The translations under genes were made by a program, and so were the position numbers. Below are positions 45,859-54,558 of a stretch of 64,000 nt of DNA, in pieces. Position 1 is the stretch's first letter; each line of letters opens with the position of its first letter. The stretch is from Rs1 sp029027825 (GTDB taxonomy: Bacteria > Pseudomonadota > Gammaproteobacteria > Pseudomonadales > Balneatricaceae), in the NCBI GenBank assembly GCA_029027825.1, contig CP093399.1, positions 2,418,001-2,482,000 on the forward strand. Reading direction: 5' to 3'. The notes beneath the pieces are model-generated. The model was not told the origin of the DNA, made no database searches, and worked only from the letters and a program-made list of their open reading frames with translations.

Positions 45859-46441
45859 AATAATGTCCTCTGTATTTTTGTTCATGAATGATGGGTTAAA
45901 TTGAGTTTCTCGCTCGGTATTGCGTGATAGATTTCAAGTGATAAAAGCACTAATCAGATTCGTACCCCCTCTGATTAAAATGATATTGCCGTATAACCTC
46001 ATCTGACTCACCCTAGATTTGCATATGATTAGCGGGCTGCTCAATAAAACCATCTAAAGGAAAAAGAGACTACGCTGTAGCGACGCGGCTATCTGCGGGC
46101 AGATGACACTCAGTTTTTCAGGATGCTTTTTTAGGGGCTTGTTTTTCAAAGCCCTTTTATTCAGTGTTCCCAGTTTTAGTATCGTTGCTAGTTTCATGGC
46201 TTATTAGCCAACTGTCATTATATTTATGTTTTCAACATACAAGCTTGAGAACATGACTAAGTGATGTTTTAGCTAAAGTTCCACCAAATGACAGGCCCTT
46301 GTTTATTATAAATAACAGTTTTTACTAACTTGACGAGTCATGGCTGATTTGTACCTGCAGCCGACATTCACTATTGATTTCATCTAAAGTGACTTGCTAA
46401 CTAGTAATAAAACTTCAGGTTTGATTTCTCATTACTTGAAA
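45859..46441. other. leader/intergenic region before SDR gene
   Basis: 583 bp without a gene. It contains ATCTGC-GG-GCAGAT (about 46088-46105) and a GGGGCTTG...CAAAGCCC hairpin followed by TTTTATT on the plus strand (about 46134-46163). The latter could terminate plus-strand transcription. No riboswitch class was recognised. Confidence 0.4.
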
Positions 46442-47140
46442 TCAGCCATCGGCGAAAAGTTCTGGTTGTTGCTGATTAATTTCTTCAACTAGCGAAACCA
46501 CTTTACCGACATGTATTTTCATCGCTCTAGCCGCGGCATCTCCCTCACGATCACGAATAGCGGCTAAAATTGCCATGTGCTCATCGTGTGTATCTTTAGG
46601 ACGACCGGGTGAGGGAAGTAGCAATTTACGCACTCTTGCTAACTGGGCATAAGACCCTTCAATCACTCTTTTTAAACGTCTGAAACCTGTAAATTCACAC
46701 AGTAGTTGATGAAACTCTTCATCCAACTGGTAAAAGCTAATTAAATCTTGATCTTCTATACATATTCTTTGATAACGCAAATTTCTTGTCAGTGCTTTCA
46801 GCATTTCCTCACTGCGATTTTCAGCTACATATCTGGCGGTTGCTACTTCTAATGCTTGACGGATAAAAGCACTCTCTTTGACATCTGTCAGTCGTATCTT
46901 AGTGACATAGGTACCTTTTTGAGGAAACACTTCGACTAACCTGTCTTCGGTTAGTTTAACAATTGCCTCACTAACGGGAGTTCGTGACACTCCTAACACT
47001 TTACCGATTCGTTCTTTGCTAATGGTAGCGCCGGGAGGTAGCTTCTGATCGACTATCGCCTCTAGTAACGTTTCATAGACCTGCACTGTTAAGGGTAAGG
47101 AACGATCAAAACTGACGTTTTTTAAAAAATCATACTGCAC
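46442..47140 (-). CDS. GntR-family (FCD) regulator of the sugar-acid locus
   Basis: A 232-residue repressor of the FadR subfamily. The winged helix spans about 15-85 (ISKERIGKVLGVSRTPVSEAIVKL is the recognition region). The C-terminal FCD ligand domain has metal-binding Asp/His residues in YQLDEEFHQLLCEF and DTHDEHMAILAAI plus a later His. It is divergent from the dehydratase gene, with two identical palindromes between them, and is the likely local repressor with the sugar acid as inducer. Confidence 0.88.
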   Translation of the reverse strand: MQYDFLKNVSFDRSLPLTVQVYETLLEAIVDQKLPPGATISKERIGKVLGVSRTPVSEAIVKLTEDRLVEVFPQKGTYVTKIRLTDVKESAFIRQALEVATARYVAENRSEEMLKALTRNLRYQRICIEDQDLISFYQLDEEFHQLLCEFTGFRRLKRVIEGSYAQLARVRKLLLPSPGRPKDTHDEHMAILAAIRDREGDAAARAMKIHVGKVVSLVEEINQQQPELFADG

Positions 47141-47164
47141 AATTATTTATCTTCCATTTCTTTG

Positions 47165-47296
47165 TTCTAACATGTTAGTGTGCTAGAGTCCGTTTAGTCA
47201 AGCGTGATTATAAGCAATCACGCAATAATTTTTCCAACTAGGTCTGTTATTGTTTTTTGCAGCCATAATTGATGGGCACTATTCTAACATGTTAAT
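47165..47296. promoter_or_regulatory. twin palindromic operators in divergent promoter region
   Basis: TTCTAACATGTTAG (47165-47178) and TTCTAACATGTTAA (47282-47295) share the self-complementary core TAACATGTTA, spaced 117 bp, about eleven helical turns. They flank the region between the GntR and dehydratase genes, so they are probably its binding sites and could support looping. No third copy was seen in the locus. Confidence 0.7.
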
Positions 47297-47331
47297 CAAC
47301 AACACTGAATTGAATAAAAGGTAGACGATTG

Positions 47332-48852
47332 ATGGCTGTTAATTCACTCAGATTACACCCCAAAGATAACGTGATAGTTGCATTACAGGCTTTGGAAATT
47401 GGTGTGCACTTAAGTGTTGATCACACACTAAATGTTCAATCTAGCATTGTAAAAGGGCATAAGATCGCCAGCTGCGATATTGCAAAAGATCAAGCAATTT
47501 ATAAATACAATCAAATTATTGGCTTTGCCAGTGCAAATATTAAAGCAGGTGAGCATATACATATACACAACTGCGGTATGGGAGAGTTTGTTCGCGATTA
47601 TGCTTTTGGCACTGCAGTTGAGCCCGTCTTATTAGTAGACAGTGAAAAAAGGCGGACTTTCCAAGGATATCTAAGGGCGAGTGGTAAGGTGGGGACACGC
47701 AACTACATAGGCCTGATTGCCTCCGTTAATTGCTCGGCGACGAGTGTGCGCTTCATTGCTGATAAGATTAAAGAGTCCGGGGTATTGGAAAAATATCCTA
47801 ATATTGATGGTGTAGTGCCTATTTACCACAGTACGGGCTGTGGAATGGCTGGGACCGGCGAAGGTTTTGATAATCTTAAAAGGGTGATTAAGGGCTATAT
47901 TGAGCATCCGAACTTTGGCGGTGTTTTACTGATGGGCTTAGGCTGCGAAGTGATGCAGATAAAGAACATCTTCGATGCTGATCAAGAGCACAGATGCTTG
48001 CGCCAGCTAACCATTCAAAGTAGTGGCGGCACCAGTAAAGCAATAGCTGATGGGATAGAAGCCGTCAGCCAAATGTTACTAACAGTGAATAGCGCCGAGA
48101 GACAAACTTTACCCATTAGTGAATTAACTATCGCTCTTCAGTGTGGCGGATCTGATGGCTATTCCGGTATTACAGCTAACCCGGCACTAGGCAGAGCAGC
48201 AGATTTATTGATTGCTCAAGGGGGCACCGCCATTCTTTCTGAAACCCCAGAAGTATTTGGGGCTGAACATTTGCTAACAAGCCGTGCAATCAGCCGTAAG
48301 GTCGGTCAAAAACTGGTAGATCGGATCCTCTGGTGGGAAGAGTACACTGCTAAGCACGGCGGTAATATGAATAATAATCCCTCTCCTGGTAATTTAGCCG
48401 GTGGCTTGACGACTATTCTTGAAAAATCCCTCGGCGCTGTAGCCAAAGCAGGCAGCACCCCGATGCAAGAGGTGTATCTCTACGCCGAGCAAGTGAGCTC
48501 AAAAGGCTTTGTGTTCATGGATAGTCCAGGCTATGACCCTTGTTCAGTGACCGGCCAAGTAGCAGCAGGGGCCAATATTATCTGTTTCACAACGGGTCGC
48601 GGCTCAGCCTTTGGTTTTAAACCGGTACCTTCCATTAAACTGGCAACGAATAGTCAGCTATACCAATTTCAAAAGGAAGACATGGACATTAACTGTGGTG
48701 ACATCATCGATAAGGGGTGCAGTATTGATGATAAAGCGCGAGAAATTCTAGATTATATAATTGCAACTGCTTCAGGTGAATCCTCTAAAAGCGAAGCACT
48801 TGGCTATGGCGACAGTGAGTTTGTACCTTGGCAAATTGGCGCGGTGATGTGA
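47332..48852 (+). CDS. UxaA-family altronate/sugar-acid dehydratase
   Basis: A 506-residue dehydratase converting an aldonate to its 2-keto-3-deoxy derivative. Residues about 8-85 form the SAF domain (VIVALQALEIG...AGEHIHIHNCGMGEF) and about 105-500 the catalytic GARD-type domain (ASGKVGTRNYIGLIASVNCSAT, GLGCEV, CGGSDGYSGITANPALG, FMDSPGYDP). Conserved Cys residues could hold iron. E. coli UxaA acts on D-altronate; with SDR and FAH partners here the substrate may differ. The ATG at 47332 is chosen, with AAAGG 11 nt upstream. Confidence 0.87.
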   Translation: MAVNSLRLHPKDNVIVALQALEIGVHLSVDHTLNVQSSIVKGHKIASCDIAKDQAIYKYNQIIGFASANIKAGEHIHIHNCGMGEFVRDYAFGTAVEPVLLVDSEKRRTFQGYLRASGKVGTRNYIGLIASVNCSATSVRFIADKIKESGVLEKYPNIDGVVPIYHSTGCGMAGTGEGFDNLKRVIKGYIEHPNFGGVLLMGLGCEVMQIKNIFDADQEHRCLRQLTIQSSGGTSKAIADGIEAVSQMLLTVNSAERQTLPISELTIALQCGGSDGYSGITANPALGRAADLLIAQGGTAILSETPEVFGAEHLLTSRAISRKVGQKLVDRILWWEEYTAKHGGNMNNNPSPGNLAGGLTTILEKSLGAVAKAGSTPMQEVYLYAEQVSSKGFVFMDSPGYDPCSVTGQVAAGANIICFTTGRGSAFGFKPVPSIKLATNSQLYQFQKEDMDINCGDIIDKGCSIDDKAREILDYIIATASGESSKSEALGYGDSEFVPWQIGAVM

Positions 48853-49055
48853 ATGGTGAGCACTTACCGAGACAACACCGTTTGCCCAATAGAGTAATGG
48901 CTTATGAGGTGGGAGCTTATCAAAACCAATTGTTAGTTGAGTCTTAACTTAGCAACGATATTAAATTAACCATAAAAAGGAACAATCCCCAAGTACTATC
49001 TACGAGAGCAATAAACGCAAGCGTTGATAGAAAAAATAAAAAAACGGAGAAAGTA

Positions 49056-50042
49056 ATGACAATAAAACTATCTAAAATCATGTTATCTCTCAGTGTGTCT
49101 TCATTGGCGATGCTTCCAATTAGCATAGCCAACGCGACTGAAACTCTCAGGTTTGCACATGTGTATGAAGCGAACACCCCCTATCATGCGGCAGCAGTGA
49201 AAGCGGCTGAAAGATTTAATACGGCGACCAACAATCGCTTTAAACTCGAAGTTTTTCCGTCTTCTCAGTTGGGCAAAGAAGCGGCACTCAATGAAGGTTT
49301 ATCACTAGGTACCGTCGATGTCATTTATACTGGGGTGGCCTTTTTAGGTCAGTCTTATGGGCCTATTAGCATTTCAGATTATCCATTCACCATGCGTGGT
49401 TACGATCACTGGAAAGCTTATGTAAAATCTGATTTATTTGATGAAATGTCAAAAAAATATAAAGAAATTTCAGGTAATACTATCGTCACATTGGCTTATT
49501 ACGGCGCGCGACAGGTCACTTCCAATAAACCCATTCTTAAACCTAGTGATATGCAAGGGTTAAAAATTCGCACACCTAATGCCGCCGCTTATCAGATGTT
49601 TCCCCAAGAAACCGGAGCTAACCCAACGCCCATAGCTTTTTCCGAAGTTTACTTAGCGTTGCAACAAGGGGTAGTAGATGCGCAGGAAAATCCATTGCCA
49701 ACCATCAAGTTTAAAAAATTCTATGAAGTACAATCCAACATAAATTTAACTAGTCATATCATTAATTCACTGGCAATTGTTGTCTCCCCAATAACTTTGA
49801 ACAAGCTAGGTGATGATGGAAAACTGCTGCTAACAGCCTTAAACGTGGCGGCTGGCGAAGTATCCAATGAAATTGTACAAAGTGAGAAAGACCTCGTTTC
49901 TTGGTTCCGAGAAAAAGGGATTAAGGTCAATGAAGTAGATCGAGCACCATTCATAGCCGCTGTGGCACCTAAATTAAAATCTAAAAGCGTGCCTTGGGAA
50001 GCATCTATCTACGAGCGCTTACAAGCGATTAAAGATCTGTAA
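49056..50042 (+). CDS. dctP: TRAP transporter substrate-binding protein DctP
   Basis: A 328-residue periplasmic protein with a signal peptide (1-27, ending SIANA) and a DctP-type fold. The conserved Arg that binds the carboxylate is in GLKIRTPNAAAYQ (about 169-181), with the following SEVYLALQQGVVDAQENPLPTI (about 199-220). Ligands of this family are organic acids, including uronates and aldonates, which fits the neighbouring dehydratase. GGAGAAAG precedes the ATG. It follows the dehydratase by 203 bp. Confidence 0.92.
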   Translation: MTIKLSKIMLSLSVSSLAMLPISIANATETLRFAHVYEANTPYHAAAVKAAERFNTATNNRFKLEVFPSSQLGKEAALNEGLSLGTVDVIYTGVAFLGQSYGPISISDYPFTMRGYDHWKAYVKSDLFDEMSKKYKEISGNTIVTLAYYGARQVTSNKPILKPSDMQGLKIRTPNAAAYQMFPQETGANPTPIAFSEVYLALQQGVVDAQENPLPTIKFKKFYEVQSNINLTSHIINSLAIVVSPITLNKLGDDGKLLLTALNVAAGEVSNEIVQSEKDLVSWFREKGIKVNEVDRAPFIAAVAPKLKSKSVPWEASIYERLQAIKDL

Positions 50043-50282
50043 TCATCCGTTAATGAGTGACTAAACTATTTATAGCACTGTCTTAGCAATGCTATATCTC
50101 AATAAGCACATCACTAGTTTGATTTCTGCCAGCAAGGGTTATCGACAAGTGTTTTGTGCTTGACAGTCATTGCCAATCGTTTTTTAAACAGACTTTTGTA
50201 TGAATTAACTAAAGTGCATCAAGACTACACTTATAACCTTGTGTTGTGACTTGCTGTACTCGGAAGTCTTTAGGAGGCTGTA

Positions 50283-50816
50283 ATGGACAATAAATTTATG
50301 CCACAAGATGATGTCGGTTTTCAAAAAATGGCAGCAGATGACGAAGTACATTTTAAAAATTTTAAAATTCATATCGCAGATATACCTTTAGTCATCGTTT
50401 TCGTAATCCTATTTTTGGTGGTATTCGTACAATTTTTTAGCCGCTATGTGCTCAATGATTCTATCGCTTGGACAGAAGAAGCCGCTAGGTATTTACTAAT
50501 TGTTATTGCCTTCGCCGGGGCTATTCGTTGCCAGATAAAAGGCACCCACATAGTGCTGGAATTTATGGACAAATACTTCGGTAAGTTTAAACCCTGGATT
50601 ATCTTATTTTCTCTCATGCTCACATTTATTATTATGCTGATATTGATGTGGTCAGTCTATGTGCTGATTGAGCGAACCTCCTTCCAACAAATGGTTTCAC
50701 TCCCCTTCCCTAAATATTACTTATATGTATGCGTGATGGGATTAGTCTCTATTAATACAATCGCTATAGGGCGACAAATAGTCAATCATATTAAACTCTT
50801 CAAGAAGGAGGTATAA
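50283..50816 (+). CDS. dctQ: TRAP transporter small permease DctQ
   Basis: A 177-residue four-helix membrane protein (about 33-55, 70-88, 103-127, 143-165) that pairs with DctM. Text typical of the family: SRYVLNDSIAWTEEAARYLLIVIAFAGA (positions about 54-81). A TTAGGAGG ribosome site precedes it. Its stop is 2 nt before the dctM start. Confidence 0.92.
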   Translation: MDNKFMPQDDVGFQKMAADDEVHFKNFKIHIADIPLVIVFVILFLVVFVQFFSRYVLNDSIAWTEEAARYLLIVIAFAGAIRCQIKGTHIVLEFMDKYFGKFKPWIILFSLMLTFIIMLILMWSVYVLIERTSFQQMVSLPFPKYYLYVCVMGLVSINTIAIGRQIVNHIKLFKKEV

Positions 50817-50818
50817 CA

Positions 50819-52099
50819 ATGGCCTTAACTTTACTCTTTACAATGCTGGTAGTTTTAATGCTACTCAGAGTGCCTATTGCTTTTGCCCTAGCACTTTCCT
50901 CGTTTAGTTACATCTTATTCGAAGGATTACCTACAGTATTATTGTTCCACACCATGATTAATGCGATGGATAGCTTTCCATTGCTCTCTATTCCTTTTTT
51001 TATATTCGCGGGTGGATTAATGAATTCTGCAGGTATTACCGCTAAAATTTTTGGCTTTGCCAGAGCAGTGGTAGGTTGGATGCCTGGTGGGTTAGGTCAT
51101 GTTAATATTGGGTCGAGCATCATCTTTGCGGGTATGTCGGGAGCAGCGGTAGCGGATGCAGGAGGTTTGGGCGCTATTGAAATAAAAGCGATGCGTGATG
51201 CAGGATACGATGATGATTTTAGTATAGGCATTACAGCTGCTTCATCGACAATAGGCCCTATTATCCCTCCTTCCTTACCTTTGGTTATTTATGGAGTGAT
51301 GGCCTCAGTCTCTATTGGACAATTATTTGTAGCTGGTTTAATTCCCGGTTTGATGATGGCTTTTTCTCTATCGGTAATGGTGTGGTGGATTGCAAAAAAA
51401 CGGAACTATCCTACGGATGTCGCTTTTCGAATTAGACATGTCATGCAATGTTTTAAAGTTGCCTTTCTTCCTTTACTGACTCCTGTAATCATAGTTGGTG
51501 GCATAGTAACAGGTGCTTTTACACCAACGGAAGCTGCGATATGTGCCTCTGCTTTTGCTCTGTTTTTGGGGACTATAATCTACAAAACTCTCAGCCTGAA
51601 AAAGTTGACTATTATCACCATTGAAACGATTGAAATTACCGCTTCAATTATGATGATTGTCGGTGCTGCTAGTATTTTTGCATGGATACTTACATCTAAC
51701 CAAATTGCTAGTCATTTCAGTGAAATGTTATTGACTTTCACCAGTGACAAAAATGTTGCATTAATCTTTATTATGCTATTAGTGCTTTTAGTCGGATTAT
51801 TTATGGAGACGATCGCTGCGATTTCGATACTTGTCCCTGTACTCTTACCTGTATCAGTTCAATTTGGCATAGACCCTGTACATCTAGGTATCATTGTTAT
51901 CTTAAATTTGATGCTGGGGCTGCTTACACCTCCTGTTGGCATGGTGCTATTTGTCTTAGCAAAAGTGTCAAAAGTCCCTTTTGAATATTGCGTTAAAGCA
52001 ACCTTGCCTTTTTTAGTCCCTCTTGTGATAGTACTATTGTTATTGACTTTTATTCCTAGTTTTACGCTATATTTGCCGCAATTACTTTACGGGCAGTAG
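50819..52099 (+). CDS. dctM: TRAP transporter large permease DctM
   Basis: A 426-residue sodium-dependent membrane subunit with about twelve helices. Signatures are LLSIPFFIFAGGLMNSAGIT (about 58-77), the GMSGAAVADAGGLGAIE loop (about 103-120), SSTIGPIIPPSLPLVIYG and LLTPPVGMVLF near the C-terminus. AAGGAGG lies just before the ATG. It completes the DctPQM system. Confidence 0.94.
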   Translation: MALTLLFTMLVVLMLLRVPIAFALALSSFSYILFEGLPTVLLFHTMINAMDSFPLLSIPFFIFAGGLMNSAGITAKIFGFARAVVGWMPGGLGHVNIGSSIIFAGMSGAAVADAGGLGAIEIKAMRDAGYDDDFSIGITAASSTIGPIIPPSLPLVIYGVMASVSIGQLFVAGLIPGLMMAFSLSVMVWWIAKKRNYPTDVAFRIRHVMQCFKVAFLPLLTPVIIVGGIVTGAFTPTEAAICASAFALFLGTIIYKTLSLKKLTIITIETIEITASIMMIVGAASIFAWILTSNQIASHFSEMLLTFTSDKNVALIFIMLLVLLVGLFMETIAAISILVPVLLPVSVQFGIDPVHLGIIVILNLMLGLLTPPVGMVLFVLAKVSKVPFEYCVKATLPFLVPLVIVLLLLTFIPSFTLYLPQLLYGQ

Positions 52100-52523
52100 C
52101 CAGCGAGAGATTTTCATATAATCAATGGGGTCAGAGTAAATTGATTATAAAAATACTTGGATCATCTGATTATCTGCGCCCTGAACCTTTATATTTAAAA
52201 TTTAACATATCCCGACCAAGAAAATAAGATATATAATCCAGCTCGTTACAAATAAGTAACCGATTTTAGCATGCAAGAGATAGCTGTTCGATAGAGCAAT
52301 AAAGCACACGCTTTAATATAAAAGCGTGTGCTTTATTTACTCTACATATTAAACTGATTGGTGTGAATTCACTAAGGGCGATATGCACTTGTGATCGTGC
52401 TAGCTCATGACTGATCTTTGTACGAAATAGTTGAAATGTGTAAAGTAGCAAGAGTTTTTGAAATGCTTGCTTTTCTGTTAGGGTGATTATAATTGCTTAT
52501 GTTACAAACTAAGGTAAAAAATT
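52100..52523. other. intergenic after TRAP operon
   Basis: No gene seen. It has an AATGGGGTCAGAGTAAA stretch (52124-52140) related to one in the GST gene end (about 5607-5621), and the hairpin at 52298-52337. Confidence 0.4.
52298..52337 (+). terminator. long perfect hairpin, probable terminator
   Basis: AATAAAGCACACGCTTT (52298-52314) and its exact complement (52321-52337) give a 17-bp stem with a six-base loop. It ends in TTTATT and can serve both strands. It is 200 nt past dctM, so it may close that operon. Confidence 0.6.
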
Positions 52524-52730
52524 ATGGCAACTTCAACAGCACCAGAAAAGGAACAGATTACTACTTTTGCAAACTACGCATATGAACAACAAAAAGAAAC
52601 AGTAGTTGCTGAATTAGTAGAGCGTATCCAAGAAAGTATAAAGGTAGGTGAAGAGCAAATAGTAAACGGTCAGTTTATGACTTTGGCGGACTCTCAAACA
52701 CGCATAAATAAAAAGCTTTTTAATAAATAG
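52524..52730 (+). CDS. putative antitoxin
   Basis: A 68-residue acidic, helical protein (ETVVAELVERIQESIKVGEEQIVNG) 4 nt before a RelE/ParE-like toxin frame. Position, size and charge fit a type II antitoxin, but I cannot name the family. The reading frame is intact while its partner is broken. AAGG precedes the ATG. Confidence 0.55.
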   Translation: MATSTAPEKEQITTFANYAYEQQKETVVAELVERIQESIKVGEEQIVNGQFMTLADSQTRINKKLFNK

Positions 52731-52734
52731 ATAA

Positions 52735-53033
52735 ATGAAAAGATACATAGTCGATATTACTAAACAAGCAGATTATAGCCTTGAATTGATAGCAATACAT
52801 AAATTAGAGTACTCCAATATTTCTTTTGTAGAGCGCTTTGTAGATGGTTTTTACAAAGATGTAGAAAAATGATCTACGCTCCCTCATCGCGGTTTTGATA
52901 TCCAGAAAAGTGGAAAGGGAAGTTATACGATAACCATATAATTATATATAAAATACAAGAGCCTAATAACGTTATTATATTAAACATAATAGACCCTCGC
53001 CAAGATAGAAAAGCTAGAAAATACGCAATATAG
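52735..53033 (+). pseudogene. ParE/RelE-like toxin, broken
   Basis: From the ATG at 52735 the text MKRYIVDITKQADYSLELIA... reads 45 codons to an in-frame TGA (52870-52872). It then continues in the same frame (STLPHRGFDIQKSGKG) and shifts by one base to GKLYDNHIIIYKIQEPNNVI...DPRQDRKARKY, the normal ParE/RelE C-terminal core and end. One stop and one frameshift therefore disable it. Confidence 0.75.
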
Positions 53034-53047
53034 GGGCTATTCGATAG

Positions 53048-53611
53048 GGTAAAAAAGCACACGTTACCGGCTTCGAAGGGCTTATCGAATCTATCAATTC
53101 ACCCGACAAAGATGATCGCCATGTAGTCGCCGCAGCCATACAAACACGTGCTGAAGCAATCCTTACCTTTAACCTGAATCAGTGACTTCACTGCAGCACA
53201 TAGCGCAAGCTCTTGATTCTACGGCGGTTAGAAAAACACCCACTGAACCTATGGGTTTTATGCATGGATGCATTTATTTAGCGAATGCAGGAGCATATGA
53301 GCTTGCAGTTAATATTTTTCAATTCCACTGTAAAAGCAACATCTTACACTCTGTATTCACTTTGAAGTCACGGAATCAGGTTTAACTTAAAAGACTTTCC
53401 AGATTCAGCAATAGCACAGTATGGTGTGACAGCCATCCACCCTGATGAGTTTATCGACCTTAATATGAGTGTTGTGATTGAAGCCGCTAGACAGCACAGA
53501 GCCAGTTTAAAAAAACCACCTTTTACGGCTTCTGAATATTTAGACCTGTTGCAGCGACAAATGCTTCCCAAAAGTGTTTCTCGGCTTAGAAAACTCGAAA
53601 TCGCGATATGA
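53048..53611 (+). pseudogene. PIN-domain (VapC-like) gene, truncated and split by MITE
   Basis: The first part (53048-53172) reads VTGFEGLIESINSPDKDDRHVVAAAIQTRAEAILTFN in text (typical PIN-domain DxDDRH core, an acidic nuclease site). MITE copy D interrupts after TTTAA. Beyond it (53381-53611) the frame resumes as FNLKDFPDSAIAQYG...HPDEF...RLRKLEIAI, the usual C-terminus. Removing the element and one TTTAA restores the frame exactly. The N-terminal portion of about 70 residues is missing upstream; a stop lies at 53045. PIN proteins are RNases, often toxins. Confidence 0.85.
53173..53380 (+). mobile_element. MITE copy D (208 bp), inserted in PIN gene
   Basis: Long version of the element. Left end CCTGAATCAGTGACTTCA and right end (reverse complement) CCTGATTCCGTGACTTCA agree at 16 of 18 bases. 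TTTAA duplicates flank it (53168-53172 and 53381-53385). The internal ATGCATGGATGCAT block is shared with copy E. It carries no transposase. Confidence 0.92.
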
Positions 53612-53855
53612 ACACACTCATCTTCTAGTGATCAAGTTGTCTCTACCTTGAGCTGTGATATTTATTACAGCCGGAACATCTACTCCGATATTTTTCGCAT
53701 AATTCACCCTTCCTATGTAAATGTCGCTCGGCAATGGGACAATAAACATGAACATCCCAACCGCCACGGAAAACTCACACTTACCTTTTGGTCGATTTTA
53801 TTCCATAAATTGTTTACAATAAATAAAATTTGGAAAACCAAAAACAGGTGATTAA

Positions 53856-54533
53856 TTGTCTATACTCAATAAAATACAAAACTCACTGATCGTTTCTTGC
53901 CAGCCCATCGATAACGGCCCGATGGACAGCCCACAAATTGTCACTGCTATGGCACTCGCTGCACAAATAGGCGGTGCAGCGGGGCTAAGAATTGAGGGAG
54001 TTGCGAACTTGACGGCGGTTAGAAAGGCTTGCAGCCTGCCGATTATCGGGATTATAAAGCTAGATTTAGCGGATTATGCGGTGCGTATTACCCCTTTAAT
54101 TGAGCACATTCAGCAATTGGCGGATGCCGGGGCTGATATCATCGCCTTCGATGCCACACTGAGGGCACGCCCTTATGCAACCGAGCAACTTATCGATAGC
54201 ATTCATGCCAATGGCTGCTTGGCAATGGCCGATTGTAGTGACTATCAAGACGCTATTAAAGTGGTAGCACAAGGTACTGACATCATCGGAACCACTTTAT
54301 CTGGCTATGTATCCCAACAAGTTTCTGAGCTTAGCCAACCGGACTTTGCGCTGATTGAACAGTTTTGTCAGCTGAATACATTCATCATGGCTGAAGGCCG
54401 ATATAACTCTCCGGCACTGGCTGCCAAAGCGATACGCATGGGAGCAAATGCGGTCACGGTCGGATCAGCCATTACCCGTATTGAAAATACCAGCCGCTGG
54501 TTTAGCAGTGAAATCAGCCAAGCTGTACGTTGA
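53856..54533 (+). CDS. nanE: N-acetylmannosamine-6-phosphate 2-epimerase
   Basis: A 225-residue TIM-barrel enzyme that converts ManNAc-6-P to GlcNAc-6-P in sialic acid use. Family marks: VSCQPIDNGPMDSP (about 14-27), GLRIEGVANL, IGIIKLDL, GADIIAFDATLRARP (about 92-106), ADCSDYQDA and AEGRYNSP...GANAVTVGSAITR at the end. The start is TTG with CAGGTG ahead. It precedes the ROK kinase gene by 25 bp, the usual nanE-nanK pair. Confidence 0.94.
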   Translation: MSILNKIQNSLIVSCQPIDNGPMDSPQIVTAMALAAQIGGAAGLRIEGVANLTAVRKACSLPIIGIIKLDLADYAVRITPLIEHIQQLADAGADIIAFDATLRARPYATEQLIDSIHANGCLAMADCSDYQDAIKVVAQGTDIIGTTLSGYVSQQVSELSQPDFALIEQFCQLNTFIMAEGRYNSPALAAKAIRMGANAVTVGSAITRIENTSRWFSSEISQAVR

Positions 54534-54558
54534 TACTCTTGTAAAAGGCCTTTAAAAC

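Noticed and set aside
5607..52140. GGGGTCAG stretches at 5609 and 52127 as ends of one mobile element
   Set aside because: Only about 12 bases are shared and no transposase or inverted partner was found.
52266..52451. 61-codon minus-strand reading frame
   Set aside because: It spans the perfect hairpin at 52298-52337, which explains its openness better.
53182..53385. 67-codon plus-strand reading frame
   Set aside because: It lies almost entirely within MITE copy D and reflects the element sequence, not a gene.
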